NCBI RefSeq assembly: GCF_035594125.1
Contig: NC_087197.1
Coordinates: 8,478,110-8,542,109 of the forward strand
DNA: 64,000 nucleotides
Direction: 5' to 3'
Source: Scylla paramamosain
Lineage: Eukaryota; Arthropoda; Malacostraca; Decapoda; Portunidae
Part shown: piece by piece, positions 54,501 through 64,000 of the stretch
Layout: each line of letters begins with the position of its first letter
How positions within the stretch are numbered: position 1 is the first letter of the stretch
Translations under genes and position numbers: made by a program
Notes under the pieces: model-generated
Databases searched by the model: none
What the model saw: the letters and a program-made list of their open reading frames with translations, nothing else
Told to the model about the DNA's origin: nothing

Positions 54501-56780
54501 CTAAAAAGACACTTTTCTAGTAATTTCATTTTTCTTTCCACAGTTTCGCATGTAATTTGGGGTTGGACCACTAAGAATGTGAAAAAAAAAAAACACTCAA
54601 AATACACTCACATCCTAAAATTGTTCTGTTTCTCAATTAAGAGTGTTATTCATGAGTTTCAGCATTTTGGTATCTAAGAAACTTCTCCATATATACGAGT
54701 TTTGCGTTTTTATGGTTTTTGAAAACTATTAATACATTCATTATACAATTTTCTTGTAATATCCTCTTGTTTCCCAATATAGACTGCTTTGCATTCATTT
54801 TTGCGTTTTTTGTAGGTAACAAGCTCAAAAACACTCATCTTTTTTGTAATGTTATTCTATTTCTTCATATTGGTTGGTTTGCATCCGTTTTAGTTTTCTA
54901 CGCTAAAACTGAAAAGACACGTTTTCAATAATACTGTTGAAATTGCTGAAAACACCCAAAGACACGTTTCTTGTAAAGTCGTGTAATATCCCCATATAGG
55001 TGGCTTTGCATGCACTTCCGGGTTTCGTACATAACTCCGGAAAAAGCTAAAATCATTTTTTTTATGTTTTTTTTCACATAATTTCCCTGAATTTTCTCAA
55101 AATTTTGGCATCTCGTTACGTATGAAGATGAATAACAAAAAAAAATCTATTTTTTCTCTATAAAGAGTGTTATTTGTGGGTTTTAGATTTTTGGTACTTA
55201 AGGAACTTAAAAATACTCATAATACACGATTTTCGTAATGTCCTTTCGTTTCACAAACATAGGGTTCTTTGCATGTATTTAAGCGATTTTATAGGTAACA
55301 TTATCAAAAACAATCAAAATATATGTTTTTCGTAATGTTATTCTGTTTCTTCATAAAGGTTGTTTTGCATGTGTTTAGCATTTTGGTATGTAAGGAGTTA
55401 AAAAACACTTAAAGGCAAGTTCTTCGTAAAATTTGGTTTTATTCCAATGTAATGTGATTGTTCTGCTTTTTAGTGTTTTGTTGCATATAACGCTAAAAAA
55501 AACACTCAAAAGACACTTTTCTGGTAATTTCATTTTTTTCCCCCATAAAGGTAGTTTTGCATGTAATTTGGGATTTTCGTAACTAAGAATGTGAAAAACA
55601 CTCAAAATACACACATTTGGTAAGGTAGTTCTGTTTTTCAATTAAGTGTTATTCATGAGTTTTAGCGTTTTGGTATGTAAGAAACTTCTCTATATACACG
55701 AGTTTTTGCGTTTTTTGCATTGTGGTTCTTGTGAAACTATAAAACACTCATTATACACGTTTCTCGTAATGTCCTTTTGCTTCCCAATATAGAGTGCTTT
55801 CCATCCATTTGCGCGTCTTTTGTAGGTAAAAAGCTAAAAAACCCTTTTTGGTAATGTTATTCTATTTCTTCATATTTGTTGGTTTGCATCCGTTTCAGCG
55901 TTTTTCTACGTAAAACACTGAAAAGACACGTTTCCAGTAATTTTGTTTTGGATTCACATATTGACTGACTTCCATATTATTTATCGTTTTGGTGCCTAAC
56001 ATGCTGGAAAACACTGAAAAGACAGGTTTCTGGTAAAGTCGTTTAACTTCCTTATATAGGTGGCATGCACTTTAGAGTTTGGAACATAAAAATCCGAAAA
56101 AGAGCTATAATTGACTTTTTTGATAATGTTCTTTTTTCCACATAAATTCTCTGAATTTTGGCAGAATTTTGGCATCTTGGTACCTATGAAAATCAATATA
56201 AAAAAGCTATTTTTTTTATTTATTTTTTCTCTATAAAGAGTGTTATTTATGGGTTTTAACGTTTTGTTACTTAAGGAATTTAAAAACGGCCCTAATACAT
56301 GTTTCTCGTGATGTCCTTTCGTTTCCCAAACATAGGGTTCTTTGCATGTATTTAAGCGTTTTTATAGATAACATGATCAAAAGGACTTAAAACACATGTT
56401 TTTAGTAATGTTATTCTGCTTCTCCATTAAGGAGTTTTTTGCATGCGTTTTGGTTTGTAAGGAGGTCAAAAACACTTCAAGGCAAGTTCTTGGTAAAAGT
56501 TGGTTTTATTCCCATGTAATGTGCCCTGTTTTTTTTTTTATAATTTATTGTCTAAAACGCTCAAAAACACTCAAAAGGCACTTTTGGTAATGTCATTTTT
56601 TTTCCAACATAGATTCGCGTTCTATTTTAGGGTTTTGCTAACTAAGAATGTGAAAAACACTCAAAATACACGCATTTGGTAAGGTTAGTCTGTTTCTCAA
56701 TTAATATTGTTATTCATGAGTTTCAGCATATTGGTATCTAAGAAACTTCTTTATATACACGAATTTTTTGCGTTTTTTGC

Positions 56781-56804
56781 CTTGTAGTTCTTGTGAACCA
56801 CAAG
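56781..56804. repeat. Hairpin in monomer k variant, copy 2 (one mismatch)
   Basis: Left arm cttgtagttc, loop ttgt, right arm gaaccacaag, in the same position of monomer k as at 51,482. Both are followed by agttcttttgc, so they descend from one event. The left arm here has acquired one change that the right arm records. Confidence 0.87.
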
Positions 56805-59800
56805 TTCTTTTGCTCAAAAATAATAAGACACTCATTATACACGTTTCTCGTAATGTCCTTTTGTTTCCCAATAGGGAGTGCTTTGCATCCATTTTCGCGT
56901 TTTTTGTAGGTAACAAGCTCAAAAACACTCAAAATGTACCTTTTTGGTAATGTAGTTTTATTTCTTCTTATTGGTTGGTTTTGCATCCGTTTAAGCGTTT
57001 TTCTACGTAAAACACCGAAAAGACACGTTTTCAGTAATTTTGTTTTAGATTCCCATATAGAGTGACGCATGTTATTTACCGTCATGGTGCCTAACAAGCT
57101 GAAAAACACTCATAAGACAGTTTTCTGGCAAAGACGTTTAATTTCCCCATATAGGCGGCTTTGCATGCACTTTAGGGTTTCGTACATAACAGTACGAAAA
57201 AAAAGGTAAAATTAACTTTTTTGATAATTGACTCTTAATTTCCTGAATTTTGCCCAAATTTTGCCAAAAACATGCAAAATGTATGTTTTTGGTAGTGTTA
57301 TTCTCTTTTTCCATAAAGTGTGTTTTGCATGCGTTTTAGCGTTTTAGTACATAAGGACCTGAAAACAGTTAAAGGCAAGTTCTTCGTAAAAATTTATTTT
57401 ATTGCCATGTAAAGTGATTCCCCTGGTTTTTAGTGCTCTATTCCCTATCACGCTTAAAAACACTCAATAGACACTTTTTTCGTAATGTCATTTTTTTTTT
57501 CTTACATAAAGCTGGTTTCCCATGCAATTTGGGATTTTGGTAACTAAAAAGTTGAAAAGCACTCAAAATACACGCATTTAGTAAAGTTGTTCTGTTTCTC
57601 AATTAAGAGTGTTAATCATGAGTTTCAGCATTTTTGTATCTAAGAAACTTCTTTATATACACGAGTTTTTGCGTTTTTCTACGTAAAACACTGAGAAGAT
57701 ACATTTTCAGTAATTTTGTTTTGGATTCCCATATAGAGTGAGTTCCTTATTATTTATCGTTTTGGTGCCTAACATAATGAAAACACTCAAAAGACAAATT
57801 TCTGGTAAGGTCGTTTAATTTCCTCATATAAGAGGCTTTGCATGCACTTTAGGGTTTGGTACATAACATTCCGAAAAAAAAAAAGGTAAAATTAACTTTT
57901 TTGATAATATTCTTTGTTTCATAAAATTTTCCTGAATTTTCCCAGAATTTTGGCATCTCGGTACCTATGAAGATGAAAATAAAAAATTCCTATTTTTTTT
58001 TCTAAATAAAGAGTGTTATTTGTGGATTTTAGCTTTTTGGTACTTAGGGAACTTAAAAAAAACACTCATAATCTACGTTTTTCGTAATGGCCTTCTGTGT
58101 CCCAAACATAATGTTCTTTGCATGTATTTAAGCGTTTTTTAGAGATAACATGATAAAAAACACACAAATTACATGTTTTTGGTAATGTTATTCTGTTTCT
58201 CCATAAAGTTTGTTTTGCATGCGTTTTAGCGGTTTTGTATATAAGGAGCTCAAAAACATTTAAAGGCAAGTTCTTGGTAAAAATTGGTTTTATTCCAATG
58301 AATAGTGATTGCCCTGCTTTTTAGTGCTTGATTGCCTATCACGCTCAAAAACATTCATAGGATATTTTCTAGAAATGTCATGTTTTCCCATATAAATCTG
58401 GTTTCGCATGAAATTTGCGTTTTTAGTTACTAAGAATGTGAAAAAACACTCAAAACACACGAATTTGGTAAGGTTGTTCTGTTTCTCAATTAAGAGTGTT
58501 ATTCATGAGTTTCATCATTTTAGTATATAGGAAACTTTTCCATATACACGTGTTTTTGCGTTTTTTGCCTTGTTGTTCTTTTGAACTATAATACAGTCAT
58601 TATACATTTTTCTCGCAATGTCCCTCTGTTTCCCAATATAGAGTGCTTTGTATCAATTTTAGCATTTTTTTGTAGGTAACAAGCTCAAAAACACTCAAAA
58701 TATACCTTTTTGGTAATGTTTTTTCTATTTCTTGATATTGGTTGGTTTGCATCCATTTGCATCCATACGTTTTTCTACGTAAAACACTGGGAAGACACGT
58801 TTTCAGTAATTTTGTTTTGGATTCCCATATAAAGTGAGTTCCTTATTTATTTATCTTTTTGGTGCCTAACATTCTGAAAAGCACTCAAAAGACAGATTTT
58901 TTTTAAGGTCGTTTAATTTCCTCATATAGGAGGCTTTGCATGCACTTTAGGGTTTGGTATATACCAGTCCGAAAAAGAATAACTAAAATTACTTTTTTGC
59001 ATGCGTTTTAGCGTTTTGTTATATAAGGAATTAAAAACACTTAAAGGCATATTTTTGGTAAAAGTTGTTTTTATTCCCACGTAATGTGATTGTTCTGCTT
59101 TTTAGTGCTTTGTTGTATATCACGCTCTAAAACACTCACAAGACACTTTTCTGGTAATGTCATTTTTTTCCCACAAAAAACTAATTTCACTTGTAATTTC
59201 GGATTTTCGTAACTAAGAATGTGAAAAACACTCAAAATACTCACATTTGGTAAGATAGTTCTGTTTCTCAATTTAAAGTCTTATTCATGAGTTTCAGCAT
59301 TTTGGAATGTAAGAAACTTCTTTATATACACGAGTTTTTGCGTTTTTTGCCTTGTGGTTCTTGTGAAACTATAAAAAACTCATTATACACGTTTCTCGTA
59401 ATGTCCTTTTGCTTCCCAATATAGAGTGCTTTCCATCCATTTTCGCGTTTCTTGTAGGTGACAATTTCAATAACACTCAAAATATACCTTTTTGGTAAAG
59501 TTATTCTATATCTTCATTTTGGTTGGTTTGCATCCGTTTTAGAGTTATTGTACGTAAAACTCCGAAAAGACACGTTTTCAGTAATTGTGTGTTGGATCCC
59601 TATATAGATTGACTTCCTTGGGTTTTATCGTGTTGGTTCCTAACATGCTGAAAAACACTCATCAGACAGTTTTTTGGCAAAGAGGTTTAATTTTTCCATA
59701 TAGGTGCCTTTGCATGCACTTTAGGGGTTTGGTACATAACAGTCCGAAAAAAAAGCGAAATTTAACTTTTTTGATAATGTTCTTATTTCATATAATTTCC

Positions 59801-62469
59801 TGAACTTTGACCGAATTTTGGCTCCTCGTTACCTGTGAATATGAATAAGAATGAAAATAAAATATCGTATTTTTTTTCTTTATTTATTTTTTCTCAATAA
59901 AGAGTGTAATTTGTGGCTTTTAGCTTTTTCGTACTTAATGAACTTAAAAGCACTCATAATACACTTTTCTCGTAATGTCCTTTCGTTTCCCAAAAATAGG
60001 GTTGTTTGCATGTACTTGAGTGTTTTTATTTGGTACCATGATCAAAAACACTCAAAAAACATGTTTTTGGTAATGTTATTCTGTTTCACAATAAAGTGTA
60101 TTTTGCATGCGTTTTATTGTTTTGGTATATAAGGAGCTCAAAAACACTTATAAGCAAGTTCTTATTAAAAATTGGTTTTATTCCAATGTAATGTCATTGC
60201 CCTGCTTTTTAGTGCTTTATTACCTAACACGCTCAAAAACACTCAAAAGACATTTTTCTGGTAATGTTATTTTTTTTTCCCACATAAAGCTGGTTTCGCA
60301 TGGAATTTGGGGTTTTGGTAACTAAGAATGCGAAAATCACTCAAAAAACACACTTTTAGTAAGATTGTTCTGTTTCTCAATTAAGAGTGTTGTTCATAAG
60401 TTTCAGCATTTTGGTATCTAGGAAACTTCTTCATATACACTAGTTTTTGCAGTTTTTGCCTTGTGGTTCTTTTGAACTATTAAACACTCATTATACACTT
60501 TTCTTGCAATGTACTTTTCTTTCCCATTATAGAGTGCTTTGCATCAATTTTCTTGTTTTTTTTTTATAGGTAACAAGCTCAAAACACTCAAAATATACCT
60601 TTTTGGTAATGTTTTTCTATTTCTTTATATTGGTTTGTTTGCAACCGTTTTAGCGTTTTTCTACGTAAAACGCTGAGAAGACACGTTTTCATTCTTTTTT
60701 TTTTATTCACATATAGAGTGAGTTCCTTATTATTTATTGTTTTGGTGCCTAACATGCTGAAGAACACTCAAAAGAGAGATTTCTGATAAGGTCGTTTAAT
60801 TTCCTCATATAGGAGGCTTTGCATGCACTTTAGTGTTTGGTACATGTCCCCCAAAAAAAAGCTAAAATTAACTTTTTTGATAATATTCTTTTATTGTATA
60901 ATTGCGCTGAATTTTTACCAGAATTTTGGCATCTCGGTATCTATGAAGATAAATAAATAAAAAATCCAATTTTTTTTATTTTTTTTATTTATTTTTTTTT
61001 TTCTCAATGAAGAGTGTTATTTATGGGATTTACCTTTTTGGTACTTAAGGAACTTAAAAACACTCATAATACGCGTTTCTTGTAATGTCCTTTCGTTTCC
61101 CAAACAAAAGGTTCTTTGCATGTATTTAAGCGTTTTTATAGATAACATGATCAAAAACACTCAAAATACTAGGTTTTGGTAATGTTATTCTGTTTCTCTA
61201 TAAAGTGTGTTTTGCATGCGTTTTAGCAGTTTTGTATATAAGGAGCTTAAAAACACTTATGGCAAGTTGTTGGTAAAAAATGATTTTATTCCAATGTAAT
61301 GTGATTGCCCTACTTTTGAGTGGTTTATTACCTATCACGCTGAAAAACACTCAAAAGAAACTTTTATGGTAAATTCATTTTTTTTCCCCCACAAAGCTAT
61401 TTTCGCATGAAATTTGGGGTTTTTGGTAACTAAGAATGTAAAAAACACTTAAAATCCACGCATTTAGTAAGGTTGTTCTGTTTCTCAATTAAGAGTGTTA
61501 TTCATAATTTTCAGCATTTTGGTATCTAGAAAATCTCTCCATATACACGAGTTTTTGAGTTGTTTGCTTTGTGGTTCTTTTGAACTATAAAACACTCATT
61601 ATACACTTTTCTTGCAATGTCCTCTTGTTTCCCAATATAGAGTGCTTTGCATCAATTTTCGCGTTTTTGTAGGTAAAAAGATAAAAAACACTCAAAATAT
61701 ACCTTTTTGGAAACGTTTTTCTATTTCTTGATATTGGTTGGTTTGCATCCGTTTTAACGTTTTTCTACGTAAAACACTGAGAAAACACGTTTTCTGTAAC
61801 TTTCTTTTGGATTCCCATATAGAGTGAGTTCCTTATTATTTATCGTCTCGGTGCCTAACATGCTAAAAAAACACACAAAACACAGATTTCTGGTAAGATC
61901 GTTTAATTTCCTCATAATGAAGGCTCTGCATGCACTTTCTGGTTTAGTACATTAGTCCGAACAAAAAAAGCTGAAATTAACTTTTTTGATAATATTCTTT
62001 TATCACATAATTGCCCTGAATTTTCCCAGAATTTTGGCATCTCGGTACCTATGAAAATGAATAACAAAAAAAAAAAAATCATTTATTTTATTTCTTTATT
62101 ATTTATTTTTTAAATAAAGAGTGTTATTTGTGGGTTTTAGCTTTTTGGTACTAAAGGAACTTAAAAAAACACTCATAATACATGTTTCTCGTCATGTCCT
62201 TTTGTTTCCCAAATATAAGGTTCTTTGCATGTATTTAAGCGTTTTTATAAATAACATGATCAAAAACACTGAAAATACATGTATTTGGTAATGTTTTTCT
62301 GTTTCTCCATAAAATGTATTTTGCATGCGTTTTAGCGTTTTGGTATATAAGGAGCTCAAAAACATTTAAAGGCATGTTCTTGGTAAAATTTGGTTTTATT
62401 CCCATGTAATGTGATTGCCCTGGCTTTTAGTGCTTTATTTTCATAACACGCTCAAAAAACACTAAAAAA

Positions 62470-62951
62470 ACATGCAAAGTCTCCCATGTGAGGAAATGAA
62501 AGACCTTACCAGAAATCTGTCTTTTGAGTGTTTTTCAGCTTGTTAGGCACCAAAAAGATCAATAATAAGGAACTCTCTCTATGTGGGAATCAAAAAAAAA
62601 ATTACTGAAAATGTGTCTTCTCAGTGTTTTACGTAGAAAAAACGCTAAAATTGATGTAAACCAACCAATATCAAGAAGCAGAAAAACATTACAAAAATGT
62701 ATATTTTGAGTGTTTTTGAGCTTGTTACCTATAAAAAAAAACGCAAAAAATTGATACAAAGCACTCTATATTGGGAAACAAAGGGACATTGCGAAAAAAG
62801 TGTATAATGAATGTTTTATAGTTGAAAAAAAAACACAAGGCAAAAAACGCAAAAACTCGTGTATATGGAGAAGTTTCCTAGATACTAAAATGCTGAAACT
62901 CATGAATAACACTCTTAATTGAGAAACAGAACAACCTTACTAAATGCGTGT
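62470..62951 (+). repeat. Inverted five-monomer block, copy 5
   Basis: A forward-sense block within reverse-sense array, arranged as at 28,292-28,768. The left junction is diverged (cactaaaaaaacatgcaaag) and the right one is taaatgcgtgtcaaaaacac. Its internal sequence is also closest to the 28.3-kb copy; both have atcaagaagcagaaaaac where others have aagaaatagaa. Confidence 0.9.
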
Positions 62952-64000
62952 CAAAAACACTAAAAGGCAAGTTCTTCGTAAAAGTTGGTTTTATTCCCAT
63001 GTAATGTGATTGCCCTGCTTTTTAGTGCTTCATTGCCTAACAGTCTCAAAAACACTCAAAGACACTTTTCTGGTAATGTCATTTTCCCATATAAAACTAG
63101 TTTCGCATGGAATTTGGGATTCTGGTAACTAAGAATGTAAAAAAACACTCAAAATACACGCATTCAGTAAGGTTGCTCTGTTTCTTGATTAAGAAAGTTA
63201 TTCATGAGTTTCAGCATTTTGGTATCTTGAAAACTTCTCCACACATACGAGTTTTTGCGTTTTTTGCCTTGTGATTCTGGTGAAACTATAAAACACTCAT
63301 TATACATGCTTTTTGTTATGTCCTTTTTTTTCCTAATATACAGTGCTTTCCATCCATTTTTGTGTTTTTTTATGTAACAAGCTAAAAAACACACAAAATA
63401 TACTTTTCTGTTGGTTTGCATCCGTTTTAGCGTGTTTTAACGTAAATCTTTTAAAAGAGACGTTTTCAGTAATTTTGTTTTGGATTTCCATATAGAGTGA
63501 ATTTCATATTATCCATCGTTTTGGTACCTAACATGCGAAAAAACACTCAAAAGACAGGTTTCTTGTAAAGTCGCTAAATTTTCCCAAATAGGTGGCTTTG
63601 CATACACTTTATGGTTTGGTACATAACTCCGAAAAAAGGTAAAATTATCTTTTTCGATAAGGTTCTTTTTTCCACATAATTTCCCTGAATTTTTACAGAA
63701 TTTTGGCATCTTGGTACCTATGAATATCAATAACAAAAGAATAAAAATGCTATTTTTTTTCTCTATAAAGAGTGTTATTTGTAGGTTTTAACGTTTTGGT
63801 ACTTAAGGAACTTAAAAACATTCATAATACACATTTCTCGTAATGTCCTTTCGTTTCCCAAATATAGGGATCTTTGGATGTATTTAAGTGTTTTTATAGG
63901 TAACATGATAAAAAACACGTTTCTCGTAATGTCCTTTTGTTTCCCAATAGGGAGTGCTTTGCATCCATTTTCGCGTTTTTTGTAGGTAACAAGGTCAAAA
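62952..64000 (-). repeat. 11-monomer HOR, reverse sense, to window end
   Basis: One unit, closely similar to 28,769-29,800, running c, b, a, k, j (shortened near 63,415), i, h, g, f, e. At about 63,912 monomer e is fused directly to a k monomer (gataaaaaacacgtttctcg), skipping d, c, b and a. That k monomer is of the aatagggagtgctttgc type also seen at 51,571 and 56,870. The array continues past the window. Confidence 0.9.

Larger units (their letters stand above)
50030..62468 (-). repeat. Long 11-monomer HOR array, reverse sense
   Basis: About eleven to twelve units of the a-k family, many with whole-monomer deletions. The monomer-a landmark occurs near 50,320, 51,457, 53,057, 54,690, 55,692, 56,753, 57,655, 58,540, 59,326, 60,437 and 61,540. 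The spacing therefore runs from about 0.8 to 1.6 kb. Deletion fusions are visible near 51,750, 52,215, 52,590, 53,755, 57,240 and 58,990, and most keep monomer phase. The low-complexity A/T tract between g and f is present in most units. No gene is seen. Confidence 0.92.

Overview
This window is eukaryotic satellite DNA with no host protein-coding gene, rRNA, tRNA or CRISPR that I can support. About 96% of it is one strongly AT-rich, tandemly repeated family with a degenerate monomer of roughly 95 bp. The monomer core reads ggtaccaaaacgc, then gcatgcaaag, then ctatatgg, then gaaac, then aaacgtgta, then ttttgagtgtttttgagc. The only non-satellite material is two decayed 5'-truncated non-LTR retrotransposon (LINE) fragments and simple repeats. 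From memory, the LINE protein and 3'-end sequences resemble elements common in decapod crustaceans. I therefore read the window as arthropod, probably crustacean, heterochromatin, with moderate confidence. No species is claimed.

The satellite is organised on nested scales. (1) Monomers of about 95 bp. (2) A five-monomer higher-order repeat (HOR, types 1-5, about 475 bp) fills most of 1-22,600. (3) An eleven-monomer HOR (a-k, about 1.1 kb) fills most of 22,747-64,000, plus a patch at 13,260-14,900. It looks like two 5-mers plus one monomer, with private insertions. (4) Blocks of several kb are duplicated: a nearly identical 5.86-kb tandem pair (32,919-38,784 and 38,785-44,637) with a third partial copy from 44,638, and a 1.5-1.8-kb segment A present at 18.26-19.79 kb and 29.84-31.64 kb. 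A 1.8-kb segment B is present at 19.78-21.60 kb and, inverted, at 31.63-33.42 kb.

Layout by orientation ('+' means the ggtaccaaaacgc sense): 1-4,200 (+); 4,205-8,900 (-), with a long (TA)n at 5,919-6,305; 8,930-13,258 (+), interrupted by LINE-1 at about 12,340-13,073; 13,260-19,615 (-), interrupted by LINE-2 at about 15,031-16,695; 19,616-20,075 (+); 20,080-28,290 (-), with (TA)n at 22,598-22,746; 28,292-28,768 (+); 28,769-31,462 (-); 31,463-33,078 (+); 33,079-33,424 (-); then mainly (+) to 50,027, with repeated short (-) blocks; 50,030-62,468 (-); 62,470-62,951 (+); 62,952-64,000 (-).

The most unusual feature is that the same inversion breakpoints recur. A block of about 480 bp (five monomers), flipped relative to its surroundings, occurs five times with the same two junction sequences, sometimes with the whole context reversed. 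The array has therefore been amplified with its inversions built in. Several strand switches coincide with short perfect palindromes or with the shared motifs of the monomer. All repeat identities are judged by eye; none was computed.
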